NCBI RefSeq assembly: GCF_017640745.1
Contig: NZ_JAEPQA010000013.1
Coordinates: 57,343-121,342 of the forward strand
Length of the DNA stretch: 64,000 nt
Source: Nisaea sp.
Lineage (GTDB): Bacteria; Pseudomonadota; Alphaproteobacteria; Thalassobaculales; Thalassobaculaceae
Direction of reading: 5' to 3'
A model generated the notes under the pieces. It worked only from the letters and a program-made list of their open reading frames with translations, ran no database searches and was not told the DNA's origin. A program made the position numbers and the translations under genes. Of the stretch, positions 47,006 through 55,509 are shown piece by piece. The number at the start of each line of letters is the position of its first letter. Positions within the stretch are counted from its first letter, which is position 1.

Positions 47006-47845
47006 CTATTTGAAATTCTCGGCGCCGACGAAATGACGGCGCAGATACGAGGACAGCTGGTCGATCGCGACGATCGAGAGGAACAGCATGAGGAAGAGCG
47101 CGGCGGTCTCGGCGCCCGCGCCCCAGCCGATCGCGCGGCTGAGTTCGGTGCCGATGCCGCCGGCGCCGACGAAGCCGAGAATGGCGGAGGCGCGCACGTT
47201 GATCTCGAAGCGCAGCAGGAAATAGCTGCTGTAGTTCGGCAGCACCTGCGGGATGACCCCGAAGCGCACGCGCTGGAGCCAGTTGCTGCCGGTGGCCTTG
47301 AGGCCTTCCAGCGGTTTCACGTCGATATTCTCGTTCACCTCGGAGAACAGCTTGCCGAGCGCGCCCGAGGTGTGGAAGGCGACGGCGATCGCCGCCGGAA
47401 CCGGACTGGCGCCGAGCACGAAGATCAGGAAGAGGGCGATGATGAGTTCCGGGAAGGCGCGCATGATGTCCATCACGCGACGAACGGCCGGGATGATTAC
47501 CGGCGGAACCTCGAGATTGCGGCTCGAGGCGAGCGACAGGATCGTCGCAAAGAGCGCGCCGATGATGGTGGCGACGGCGGCGATGTTCAGGGTCTCGATC
47601 AGCGCCGGCAGGAATCTCGGGAACAGCGCCCAGAATTCCCAGCCGTCGTCCCAGGCCTGGGAGACGATCTGTGCCGGGTAATCGAAGAATTTCAGCAGGC
47701 CCTGCAGGAACCCGCCCGAATTGAGCTGAGAGGCCTCGTGGTATCCGGAGACCACGACGGCGAGCAGCAGCGCGAGGGAGAGCCCGGTATAGAGCCTGCG
47801 CCGGCTCTCGAGCGCCCCAAGCTGGTTGCGCATCACGTCGACCAT
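47006..47845 (-). CDS. phnE: phosphonate ABC transporter permease PhnE, short form
   Basis: A 279-residue permease of normal length with six predicted helices and the EAA-loop GLKATGSNWLQRVRFGVIPQVLPNY. It shares the VEG/ATGxNxxQRxRFGVIPQ pattern with the long PhnE downstream, so they are probably paralogous partners forming one channel. A stem-loop separates it from phnD. Confidence 0.9.
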   Translation of the reverse strand: MVDVMRNQLGALESRRRLYTGLSLALLLAVVVSGYHEASQLNSGGFLQGLLKFFDYPAQIVSQAWDDGWEFWALFPRFLPALIETLNIAAVATIIGALFATILSLASSRNLEVPPVIIPAVRRVMDIMRAFPELIIALFLIFVLGASPVPAAIAVAFHTSGALGKLFSEVNENIDVKPLEGLKATGSNWLQRVRFGVIPQVLPNYSSYFLLRFEINVRASAILGFVGAGGIGTELSRAIGWGAGAETAALFLMLFLSIVAIDQLSSYLRRHFVGAENFK

Positions 47846-47891
47846 GGGAAATGCCCTGTCATGCGAGAGGCCCCTCGGGCCCGAAACCGTA

Positions 47892-47919
47892 CCGGGACCG
47901 CGCCGAAGGGCGGTCCCGG
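47892..47919 (-). terminator. hairpin between phnD and phnE
   Basis: A perfect 10-bp stem, CCGGGACCGC with GCGGTCCCGG, and an eight-base loop, located 33 bases after the phnD stop. No U-run is present. Likely a message stabiliser or partial terminator favouring phnD. Confidence 0.65.
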
Positions 47920-47951
47920 CCTTGATCTGTCAGGAAGGCGGAACGCCTGCC

Positions 47952-48866
47952 TTACATCTTCGACTTGCGCGCCGCGATGATGACTTCGTAGGTCTCGTGC
48001 GTGACCGGCATCATGCCTTTGATCTCGCCGGCCATGAAGCTGTAGGCGCATTCCGGGTCGAGCGAGGACAGGCCGGCGATCAGGCCGGTGACCTTCACCT
48101 TGACGTCGGACGGCAGGTCCTTGCGCAGCACGACCGGGCCTTCCGGGATCACCTTGGACTTCCAGATCTGCACCAGCTGGGTCATGTCGACCAGGCCGGC
48201 ATCGGCGGCCTTGCGCAGTGCGCCGCTGTTGTAGCCCTCTTCCCAGTTGCCAAGGCCGTCGGCCCAGGTCACGCCGGCATCGATGTCGCCGTTGGCGACC
48301 GCGACGATGGTCTGCTCGTGACCGCCGGTGAAGACGACTTCACCGAAATACTCGCCGCTCTTCATCGGGAAGCCGGCGGCCGGGATCTCGATCGACGGGA
48401 TGAGGTAGCCAGAAGTCGAGTTCGGATCGCCGAAGCCGAACTTCTTGCCCTTCATGTCGTCGAGCGTCTTGATGCCGCTGTCGACGCGGGCGAAGCCGAT
48501 CGAGTGATAGCCGATGGAACCGTCGACATTCACCTTGACCAGGACCGGCTCGACCGCTTCCGGGTCGGTCAGGTAGGTCTTGGCGTAACCGGACGCGCCG
48601 AGCCAGGCCATGTCCAGGTTGCGGCCGATCAGGCCCTCGATCACGCCGTTATAGTCGGCCGGCGCGAAGATCTTCGTCGGGACGCCGAGCAGCGCCTCGA
48701 CCTTGGAGCGCACGCACTCGTTGGAGCGCAGGCGGTCGGACTGGTTCTCACCGCCGAGGATGCCGATGCGGAACTCGGAGATCTTGTCTTCGGCGTGCAC
48801 GTCGGCGGCGCCGAACGCGGTCATGGCGACGGCCGCGGCCATCGCGAAATTGCGAACGAACTTCAT
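47952..48866 (-). CDS. phnD: phosphonate-type ABC substrate-binding protein PhnD
   Basis: A 304-residue periplasmic binding protein with signal peptide (about residues 1-25, ending DVHAEDK). PhnD features include FRIGILGGENQSDRL at the mature start, RNLDMAWLGASGYAKTY, KKFGFGDPNSTSGYLIPS and a late IPEGPVVLRKDLP. It delivers a phosphonate, phosphite or similar oxyanion to the two PhnE subunits. It comes third, after a second phnD and phnC. Confidence 0.9.
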   Translation of the reverse strand: MKFVRNFAMAAAVAMTAFGAADVHAEDKISEFRIGILGGENQSDRLRSNECVRSKVEALLGVPTKIFAPADYNGVIEGLIGRNLDMAWLGASGYAKTYLTDPEAVEPVLVKVNVDGSIGYHSIGFARVDSGIKTLDDMKGKKFGFGDPNSTSGYLIPSIEIPAAGFPMKSGEYFGEVVFTGGHEQTIVAVANGDIDAGVTWADGLGNWEEGYNSGALRKAADAGLVDMTQLVQIWKSKVIPEGPVVLRKDLPSDVKVKVTGLIAGLSSLDPECAYSFMAGEIKGMMPVTHETYEVIIAARKSKM

Positions 48867-48898
48867 CCCTAACTACTCCCTAGGTTGCAATTGCCCCA

Positions 48899-48918
48899 CG
48901 GCCCGCGGCGACGGGCCG
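48899..48918 (-). terminator. hairpin between phnC and phnD
   Basis: A 7-bp stem, CGGCCCG with CGGGCCG, and a six-base loop lie in the 55-base gap three bases after the phnC stop. Weak compared with the other intercistronic hairpins. Confidence 0.45.
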
Positions 48919-48921
48919 GTC

Positions 48922-49782
48922 TCACGCCGTGGCGGCATTCGCCTCAGCAACCTGGGCCCCCTGGCCCGCCGCTGAGGGATTGGATCGGGCGCGCCGGGGC
49001 GCGCCGCTGATGGAAATGCTGGTCGAGGTCACGGCCTCGTTGAGGCCCTCCTCGGCGCCGTAGATCTCGCGCGCGGCCTCCGGCGTCAGCGCGTCCGCCG
49101 GGCCGTCGAACACCACCCGGCCCTCGGCCATGCCGATCACCCGGTCGCAATAGGTGCGGGCGGTGTCGAGCGTATGCAGGTTGCACATGACGGTGATGCC
49201 GTCGCGGTCGTGGATTTCCCGGAGCGAGCCCATCACCACTTCCGCGCTCAGCGGATCGAGCGAGGCGATCGGCTCGTCGGCGAGAATGATCTTCGGCTGC
49301 TGCATCAGGCCGCGGGCGATGGCGACGCGCTGCTGCTGGCCGCCCGACAGGGTCTCGACCCGCTGCAGCGCGCGCTCCGCGAGGCCGAGCCGGTCCAGGG
49401 CAGCGAGAGCGTCGTCGATATCCTGCTGGGAAAAGATCTTGAACATGGAGCGCAGCGTGCCGTGCTGGTTCAGCCGGCCGAGCATGACATTGGTCACGAC
49501 ATCGAGGCGCGGCACCAGGTTGAACTGCTGGAAGATCATCGCGCAGTCCTTCTGCCAGCGCCGCTTGGCGTTGCCTTTCAGACTGAGCACGTCGGTGCCC
49601 TCGACGAAGATCTGTCCGGACGTCGCCGGGGTCAGCCGGTTGAACAGCCTGAGAAAGGTGGACTTGCCCGCGCCGGAGCGTCCGATCACGCCGATCATCT
49701 GCGGCTTGTCGACATTGAAGGTCACGGAATTGACCGCGACCATGTTTCCGAAAGCCTTGGTGACGTTCTTGAATTCGATCAT
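48922..49782 (-). CDS. phnC: phosphonate ABC transporter ATP-binding protein PhnC
   Basis: A 286-residue ABC ATPase: Walker [10 protein letters not shown] near residues 32-40, signature [15 protein letters not shown] near 145, Walker B and D-loop [12 protein letters not shown], and a later switch His in CNLHTLD. The ATG at 49782 with an AGGAG site is preferred over an upstream in-frame start. The C-terminal 40 residues (from NEAVTSTS) are a low-complexity tail beyond the normal domain. It energises the PhnE pair. Confidence 0.93.
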   Translation of the reverse strand: MIEFKNVTKAFGNMVAVNSVTFNVDKPQMIGVIGRSGAGKSTFLRLFNRLTPATSGQIFVEGTDVLSLKGNAKRRWQKDCAMIFQQFNLVPRLDVVTNVMLGRLNQHGTLRSMFKIFSQQDIDDALAALDRLGLAERALQRVETLSGGQQQRVAIARGLMQQPKIILADEPIASLDPLSAEVVMGSLREIHDRDGITVMCNLHTLDTARTYCDRVIGMAEGRVVFDGPADALTPEAAREIYGAEEGLNEAVTSTSISISGAPRRARSNPSAAGQGAQVAEANAATA

Positions 49783-49796
49783 GCCCCACTCCTGAA

Positions 49797-49838
49797 TCTC
49801 GCGCCGTGCGGGGGCTCGCAAGAGCCCGCACCGCGAGA
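49797..49838 (-). terminator. bulged hairpin between second phnD and phnC
   Basis: TCTCGCG, GTGCGGG and CTC segments pair with GAG, CCCGCAC and CGCGAGA, with CC and GG bulges on one arm and a four-base loop. It lies 91 bases after the stop of the upstream binding-protein gene. Likely an mRNA-processing or stabilising structure. Confidence 0.6.
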
Positions 49839-49929
49839 GAACCGACCGGGCGTTGGTATCAATGGAGCGGGTCGATCACGTGACTCTTTTGCTTCAGTTT
49901 CATGAAGCCAGCAGAGCCGGCGGCGACGT

Positions 49930-50841
49930 TCAGTTGCTCGCGACGGAGAGCGAAAGGCGCTTGTGATCGGCCTCGATGAAGGTCTCGTAGTCGCCGTGCG
50001 CGACCGGGAACAGCCCCGTGACCGGGCGCCCGAAAGCGGCGGCGAGGCAGTCCGGCGCACGCTTGCCGAGATCGAGAAGCCGGGCGGTGATGCTCTGCTT
50101 GATCGCTTCCGGCAGCGCCTTGCGCAGCACCAGGGGCCCGTTCGGCACCAGGTTCGAGCGCCAGATCTCGGAGAGCGATCCGCCCGCTTGCCGCCCGAAC
50201 CGGGCAAGCGGCCCTGCCTCGGCCTCACCGCTGTCAAATACCCAGGTCACCGCGGCATCGATCGCGCCGCTTTCAAGGGCCGTCAGATTGGCCTGGTGTC
50301 CGCCACTGAACTGAATTGTCACCGCGTCGCTTTCGGCCTTGAAGCCATCCCGCGCGAGCGCGACGGATGGAACGAAGAATCCGGGCAGCGAGATCTGACC
50401 GGAGAAACCGATTTCCTTGCCTTTGACGGCGTCGAGCGTGGACAGATCCGACTCCGTGCGCACCAGCATGACGGCGCGGTAGCCTTTCGCACCGCCGCGT
50501 CCGACCGGGGCGAGCACGGGCTGGACCGCAGCGGCGCTGCTCCGCCAGACCGCGCTATAGCCCCGCGGGGAGAGCGAGGCGAGATCGACCTCGCCGGCGG
50601 TCAGCGCGTCCTGCAAGTGCTTTCCGGAGGCGAATGCATTGACGGTCACCGGCACGCCCAGTCCGTCGGCAAGCTCCTGCATCAGGCATTTCTGAGCGGC
50701 GAATCCGTTTTGCACCGACATGCCGCCCAGAATGCCGAGCTTCAGACCTTCCGCGGCCGGCGCCGGTCCGGAGAGCGTCAGTCCGGCAACCGCACCAGCT
50801 GCCACCGCCGCCGACATCGCACGCTTGAAAGCCTGTCGCAT
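49930..50841 (-). CDS. second PhnD-like substrate-binding protein
   Basis: A 303-residue PhnD-family binding protein with an N-terminal signal peptide ending GPAPAAEG near residue 32. The LKLGILGGMSVQN start, the DLASLSPRGYSAVW segment and the VPNGPLVLRKALP region parallel PhnD at 47952, but the sequences have diverged clearly. It is first in the operon, directly behind the Pho box. Start at 50841 is preferred for the signal peptide; 50874 is an alternative. It may widen ligand range. Confidence 0.83.
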   Translation of the reverse strand: MRQAFKRAMSAAVAAGAVAGLTLSGPAPAAEGLKLGILGGMSVQNGFAAQKCLMQELADGLGVPVTVNAFASGKHLQDALTAGEVDLASLSPRGYSAVWRSSAAAVQPVLAPVGRGGAKGYRAVMLVRTESDLSTLDAVKGKEIGFSGQISLPGFFVPSVALARDGFKAESDAVTIQFSGGHQANLTALESGAIDAAVTWVFDSGEAEAGPLARFGRQAGGSLSEIWRSNLVPNGPLVLRKALPEAIKQSITARLLDLGKRAPDCLAAAFGRPVTGLFPVAHGDYETFIEADHKRLSLSVASN

Positions 50842-50906
50842 CGCCCTGTCCAATCCGTTCGGAACCGGCAGCATTCGACGCGCCGGTTCCCTTGTCGAGG
50901 GCTCGC

Positions 50907-50940
50907 ACCATACAGGATCAGATTGACCGTTTGATGACGG
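50907..50940 (-). promoter_or_regulatory. Pho box and promoter of the phn operon
   Basis: On the minus strand CCGTCAT-CAAA-CGGTCAA (50923-50940) matches the PhoB site CTGTCAT-N4-CTGTCAT at 11 of 14 positions. Ten bases later comes TATGGT (50907-50912) as -10. This is the standard PhoB-activated layout, in which the box replaces the -35. It predicts induction of the operon by phosphate limitation. Confidence 0.7.
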
Positions 50941-50969
50941 TTAGGTTGCAGCCGCGTCCCGATTCGGCG

Positions 50970-51875
50970 TCAGACCGCGTTCCAGTCCGGACAGGCTTTG
51001 ATCTCGGCCTCCGCCACTTCGATGAAGGCGCGCACCTTTCTCGAAAGATGGCGGTTCGCGAGATAGAGGGCCGAGATCGGCAGACGTTCTCCCTCGAACG
51101 CTTCGAGTACGGGCACGAGGTCGCCGCGGCGGATGTCCTCGTCGATGATATAGCTCGGAACGATGCCGATCCCTTCGCCGGAGAGGATCAGCTGACGAAC
51201 CGCCGAGGCGCCGTTCACGCGCACCCGGTGATTGACGGTCACGGAAACGGTCTCCGTCCCGTCGCGAAAGTTCCACTGGCCCGGCGTGCGCCGGTTGGTG
51301 TCAAAGATGCAGCGGTGTTGAGCGAGATCGCGCGGATGCTCCGGAATGCTGTGCGACTCCAGATAGGATGGCGTCGCGCAGGCGATCAGCCGGGTCTCCC
51401 CCAGGCGCCGCGCGATCAGGGTCGAGTCCTGCAGCTTTCCGATTCTGATCGAGAGATCGATGCCCTCGTCGATCAGGGAGAGGTGCTGGTCCGTCAGGCG
51501 CAGGTCGAGCGTCACCTGGGGATTTGCGGTGAGATATTTTTCGACCGCGCCGAGGAGATGGGTCTCGCCGAAAGTCAGGGGAGCGGTCACCACCAGGTTG
51601 CCGGCCGGGCTGCCGCCCTCATCCCGCATGACGGCTCGAAGCTCGTCGTAATCCTCCACCAGCCGGGTGCAGCGGGGCAGGAAAGCCCGGCCGCTCTCGG
51701 TCAGCGTGACGACCCGCGTCGTCCGGTTCAGCAGGAGGACGCCGAGTTCGTCCTCCAGCGCCCGGATATTCTTGCTCACATTCTGCGCACTCGTCCCGAG
51801 GCGCTCGGCGGCCTTGGAAAAAGACATGGTCGCCGCCACCGCAGCAAAGAAGCGCATCTGCCCGATCGAATCCAT
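50970..51875 (-). CDS. LysR-family regulator
   Basis: A 301-residue LysR regulator with winged helix in residues 1-60 (FFAAVAATMSFSKAAERLGTSAQNVSKNIRALEDELG) and an effector domain with the CrgA/DsdC-like segments typical of the group beside DoxX-DODA genes. It is divergent from doxX, with an inverted repeat between them. The start at 51875 (MDSIGQ) is preferred over 51905. Effector unknown. Confidence 0.87.
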   Translation of the reverse strand: MDSIGQMRFFAAVAATMSFSKAAERLGTSAQNVSKNIRALEDELGVLLLNRTTRVVTLTESGRAFLPRCTRLVEDYDELRAVMRDEGGSPAGNLVVTAPLTFGETHLLGAVEKYLTANPQVTLDLRLTDQHLSLIDEGIDLSIRIGKLQDSTLIARRLGETRLIACATPSYLESHSIPEHPRDLAQHRCIFDTNRRTPGQWNFRDGTETVSVTVNHRVRVNGASAVRQLILSGEGIGIVPSYIIDEDIRRGDLVPVLEAFEGERLPISALYLANRHLSRKVRAFIEVAEAEIKACPDWNAV

Positions 51876-51901
51876 ACTGACAACATATCGTTTACAATCA
51901 T

Positions 51902-51931
51902 TCAATAAAAGCGATGCTTATAACTTATTGA
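51902..51931. promoter_or_regulatory. LysR-type inverted repeat upstream of doxX
   Basis: TCAATAA (51902-51908) and TTATTGA (51925-51931) form a 7-bp inverted repeat with a 16-base spacer in the AT-rich divergent region. Size is right for a LysR dimer pair. Confidence 0.4.
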
Positions 51932-52001
51932 TGTCACAATTAAGTCTCGGGTCATCGACGGCGCACGCTCCTGCCGTCTCCGATATGGAAAGGACGACCC
52001 G

Positions 52002-52433
52002 ATGACCAACACCTCCAATGCGGACTACGCCGCGCTCATTCTTCGTGTCTCTCTCGGCGTGCTCTTCATCGCCCATGGCGCGCTCAAGCTCTTCGTCTTC
52101 ACCCCGGCCGGCACCGTCGGCTTCTTCGAGAGCCTCGGCCTGCCGGCTATCTTCGCGTACCTCACGATCCTCGCCGAACTCGGCGGCGGCGCGGCCCTGA
52201 TCGCCGGTTTCGCTACCCGTCTGGTCTCCATCGCCACCCTGCCGATCCTGCTCGGCGCGGTCTTCATGGTCCACGGCGCCAACGGCTGGCTCTACACCAA
52301 CCCGAACGGCGGCTGGGAGTTTCCGGCGTTCTGGGCAGTGACCCTGGTGGTGCAGGCCCTGCTCGGCGACGGTGCCTATGCACTCAAGACCCCGCGCCTG
52401 CTCGCCCTTCAGCCGGCAACCGCGAGCGAGTAA
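52002..52433 (+). CDS. DoxX family membrane protein
   Basis: A 143-residue protein with four predicted helices, typical of DoxX (RVSLGVLFIAHGALKLFVF and ELGGGAALIAGFATRL). Function of this group is poorly known; some members belong to quinol oxidases or redox complexes. It precedes the DODA gene by nine bases and is probably cotranscribed. Confidence 0.85.
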   Translation: MTNTSNADYAALILRVSLGVLFIAHGALKLFVFTPAGTVGFFESLGLPAIFAYLTILAELGGGAALIAGFATRLVSIATLPILLGAVFMVHGANGWLYTNPNGGWEFPAFWAVTLVVQALLGDGAYALKTPRLLALQPATASE

Positions 52434-52442
52434 GGTCACGAG

Positions 52443-53234
52443 ATGGCAATGCAGCCCAGCCTCTTCCTCCCGCACGGCGCACCCGACCTGTTGCTGACCG
52501 ACCATCCCGCCAAAAGGTTCATGGCGGAGCTCGGCAGCCGGGTCGGCCGCCCGGAGGCGATCCTGGTCGTCTCGGCGCACTGGGAAAGCCCGCGCCTCGC
52601 GCTGACATCGGCGGAGGCACCGGAGACCGTGCACGACTTCTACGGCTTCCCGAAGGAACTCTATGACTTCCGCTACCCGGCGAAAACCGACGCGGCGGTC
52701 AGCCGCCGCACCATCGAACTGCTGGCCGATCTCGGTCATGCAGTGGAAGCGGATGCGACGCGTGGCTTCGATCATGGCGCCTGGGTGCCGCTGCTGCTGG
52801 CCTTCCCCGATGCCAATATTCCGGTGATCCAGCTTTCCCTGCTGGAAGGCGGGACCGCTCGCCAGCATTTCGAGATCGGCCAGGCCCTCGCCCCGCTGCG
52901 CGAGGACGGCGTCCTGATCGTCGGCTCCGGTTCGGTGACGCACAACCTCCGGGCGCTCGGACCGGAAGGTGTCCGGCCGCCGGACTGGGCGACCGGGTTC
53001 GACGATTTCGTCTCGCTTGCCGTCGAACGCGGCGACTGGGACGCGCTGATGCGGTTCCCCGATGCTCCGGCGAGCGCGCAGCGGGCCCATCCGACACCGG
53101 AGCATTTCCTGCCCTTCTTCGTCGCGGCGGGCGCCGGTGCAGCGCATCAGGGCACCTTGCTGCACCGGAGTTTCAGCCACGGCTCCATCAGCATGGCCGC
53201 CTTCTCCTTCGGCGAGGGCCGGCTGGCAGCCTGA
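52443..53234 (+). CDS. DODA/LigB-type extradiol dioxygenase (class III)
   Basis: A 263-residue class III extradiol ring-cleavage dioxygenase of the 4,5-DOPA dioxygenase/YgiD group. Metal-binding His residues are seen in FLPHGAP (His11), SAHWES and FDHGAWVPLLL, with a late SVTHNLRAL. Fe(II) or Zn(II) use cannot be told from sequence. It would cleave a catechol-type ring. It lies in a LysR-controlled pair with doxX. Confidence 0.88.
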   Translation: MAMQPSLFLPHGAPDLLLTDHPAKRFMAELGSRVGRPEAILVVSAHWESPRLALTSAEAPETVHDFYGFPKELYDFRYPAKTDAAVSRRTIELLADLGHAVEADATRGFDHGAWVPLLLAFPDANIPVIQLSLLEGGTARQHFEIGQALAPLREDGVLIVGSGSVTHNLRALGPEGVRPPDWATGFDDFVSLAVERGDWDALMRFPDAPASAQRAHPTPEHFLPFFVAAGAGAAHQGTLLHRSFSHGSISMAAFSFGEGRLAA

Positions 53235-53276
53235 CCCGTCCCGGCGGCATCCGTGCCGCCCGAGCCATACTGCATG

Positions 53277-53305
53277 CCCGCCCGGTCACCTTCCCGCCGG
53301 GCGGG
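53277..53305 (+). terminator. hairpin after DODA gene
   Basis: CCCGCCCGG and CCGGGCGGG make a 9-bp stem with an 11-base loop between the DODA and YihU-like genes. No U-run follows, so termination is uncertain. Confidence 0.4.
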
Positions 53306-53364
53306 TATTGCCGTTAGGCTGGCCCGCAGAAAAACAATCGATCCAGGGAAGGACGCTCACAGAC

Positions 53365-54267
53365 ATGGAAAAGATCGGATTCATCGGCCTCGGCGACATG
53401 GGCGGTCCGCTCGCGCGCAATCTGAAGGCCTCCGGCGCGGACATGATCGTCTATGACATCAATCCGAAGGCCGTGGCTGCGTTGAAAGCCAAGGGCGCGG
53501 AGGCCGCCTCCTCCGTCGCGGAGGTCGCCAAAGCCGCCGATATCGTCATCACCGTGCTGCCGGCCTCGCAGCATGTCCGCGAAGTCGTGCTCGGCCCGGG
53601 CGGCGTGCTGGAAAACGCCAAGCCCGGCACGCTGGTCATGGACATGAGCACCATCGATCCCGAGACCACGGACGAGCTCTCAAGGAAACTGGTCGAAGCC
53701 GGTCTCGCCTTCGTCGACTCGCCCATCGGCCGTACCGTCGAGTTCGCCGAGCGCGGCGAGTCGCTCTTCATGGTCGGCGCCAGCAGCAACGATTTCGGCC
53801 GGGTGAAGCCCTCTCTCGAAGGCATGGGCTCCGTCATCCACCATTGCGGCGGCCCGGGCACCGGGATCCGCACCAAGCTGGTGAACAACTTCCTCGCCAT
53901 CTCTCAGAACCAGCTTAGTGCCGAGGCCATCGCGCTGGCGACCGCCCTCGGGCTCGAGCTGGAACAGACCCTGACCGTGGTGAACGGTACCACCGCCACC
54001 AACGGCTCGCTCACCCTCGGCTGGCCGAACAAGGTGCTGAAGGGCGATATCGAGCCGGGCTTCAAGATCGACCTCGCGCTGAAGGATCTCTCCCTCATCA
54101 TGGAGGCGGCGAAGGGCAAGAAACTGCCGATGATGATGGGTGCCGCGGCGAAGGAAGCCCTCACCATCGCCACCACCGGCCTCGGCATGGGCGAGAAGGA
54201 CTTCTCCGGCCTGCTGCACGCCCAGTGCAAGCTCGGCGGCCTGACGCCGCCGAAGCTGAAAGGCTAG
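53365..54267 (+). CDS. beta-hydroxyacid dehydrogenase, YihU-like
   Basis: A 300-residue NAD(P)-dependent beta-hydroxyacid dehydrogenase: Rossmann motif GFIGLGDMGGPLARN at 4-18, substrate segment DSPIGRTVEFAERGE near 119, and catalytic Lys in GIRTKLVNNFLA near 173. The GRT and WPNKVLKGDIEPGF patterns are closer to YihU-type sulfolactaldehyde/4-hydroxybutyrate reductases than to HIBADH or GarR. No sulfoquinovose or sulfolactate genes are near, so the substrate is open. It has a good GGAAGG ribosome site upstream. Confidence 0.82.
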   Translation: MEKIGFIGLGDMGGPLARNLKASGADMIVYDINPKAVAALKAKGAEAASSVAEVAKAADIVITVLPASQHVREVVLGPGGVLENAKPGTLVMDMSTIDPETTDELSRKLVEAGLAFVDSPIGRTVEFAERGESLFMVGASSNDFGRVKPSLEGMGSVIHHCGGPGTGIRTKLVNNFLAISQNQLSAEAIALATALGLELEQTLTVVNGTTATNGSLTLGWPNKVLKGDIEPGFKIDLALKDLSLIMEAAKGKKLPMMMGAAAKEALTIATTGLGMGEKDFSGLLHAQCKLGGLTPPKLKG

Positions 54268-54270
54268 ATC

Positions 54271-55452
54271 TCAGACGCCGCCGGTTGCCGCCCGCTTGAG
54301 TGCCTTGCGGGCGAGCGACCAGCGGTGCACCTCCGACGGTCCGTCATAGATGCGGAAACCGCGGACCTCGCGGAAGATCCGCTCGACCGGCAGGTCCGCG
54401 CTGGTACCGGAGCCGCCTAGGATCTGCACAGCGTTGTCGACGATCCGCCAGATCGCTTCCGAGCACTGCACCTTGGCCATGGAACTCTCCTCGGCCGCGG
54501 TCTCGCCCTGATCAAGCAGCCATGCGGCCTGCATCAGCGAGAGCCGGGCCGTCCTGATGTCCATCTCGTTGTCCGCCAGCATGAAGCCGACGCCCTCGTG
54601 CTTGCCGAGCGGCTGGCCGAAGACGACGCGCTTGTTGGCATAGGCGAGCGCGGTGTCGTGCGCCCGGCGGGCCGCGCCGAGCCAGCGCATGCAGTGGGTC
54701 AGGCGCGCGGGTGCAAGCCGGACCTGGGCCTGCTTGAAGCCCTGGCCGGGCGCCCCCAGCACGTCCGACTGATCGACCTTCAGACCCTCGAACTCCATCT
54801 CCCAGTGCCCGCCGGCGAAGGCGGTGTCGAGCGTGTCCATCTGGCGCACAAGCTTGATGCCCGCCCGGTCGCTCGGAACGATGAACATGGTCGCCTTGCC
54901 GTCCTCGGGCCCGCCCTCGATCTTCGCCATGATGATGGTGAACTCGGCGCCCTCGGCCCCGGTGATGAACCATTTCCGGCCGTTGATCACATAGCCGTTG
55001 CCGTCCACCTTCGCCGTCGTCGCCAGCAGCGACGGATCGGCGCCGGCACCATCCGGCTCGGTCATCGCGAAGCAGGAGCGCGCGCCCTTCGCCAGCGGTG
55101 CCAGGAACTGCTCGCGCTGGGAGGGATTGGCAGCGACTTCAAGGAGATGCGTGTTGCCCTCGTCCGGCGCGCCGCAATGCAGCGCGGTCGGGCCGAGCAG
55201 CGAATAGCCCGCTTCCTCGAAGACGAAGGCCCGCTCCAGATGGCCGAGGCCGAGGCCGCCGAACTCCTTCGGGGCATGCGGCGCGAAGACGCCGGAGGCG
55301 CGGCCGAGATCGGTCAGCTCTCGGCGCAGATCCTCGGTCGGCCCGTGCTCGGTCCAGCGCGGGTCCTTTTCGAACGGGATCACCTTCTCCCGGATGAAGT
55401 TCCGGGTCTTTTCCGCGAGGTCCGCGATATGCGGCGGCGTCGAGAATTCCAT
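54271..55452 (-). CDS. acyl-CoA dehydrogenase family protein
   Basis: A 393-residue FAD acyl-CoA dehydrogenase with FAMTEPDGAGADPS, WFITGAEGAEFTIIM and the C-terminal GGSGTSADLPVERIFREVRGFRIYDGPSEVH (catalytic region). GGGAGGAC precedes the start. It is convergent with the YihU-like gene. The pattern resembles acyl-CoA dehydrogenases of the ACAD10/11 group rather than short-chain enzymes. Substrate unknown. Confidence 0.88.
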   Translation of the reverse strand: MEFSTPPHIADLAEKTRNFIREKVIPFEKDPRWTEHGPTEDLRRELTDLGRASGVFAPHAPKEFGGLGLGHLERAFVFEEAGYSLLGPTALHCGAPDEGNTHLLEVAANPSQREQFLAPLAKGARSCFAMTEPDGAGADPSLLATTAKVDGNGYVINGRKWFITGAEGAEFTIIMAKIEGGPEDGKATMFIVPSDRAGIKLVRQMDTLDTAFAGGHWEMEFEGLKVDQSDVLGAPGQGFKQAQVRLAPARLTHCMRWLGAARRAHDTALAYANKRVVFGQPLGKHEGVGFMLADNEMDIRTARLSLMQAAWLLDQGETAAEESSMAKVQCSEAIWRIVDNAVQILGGSGTSADLPVERIFREVRGFRIYDGPSEVHRWSLARKALKRAATGGV

Positions 55453-55509
55453 GTCTAAAGTCCTCCCTGCCCTCTGCGGGCACGTTATTCTATCAAGTCC
55501 GCGCGTCTG

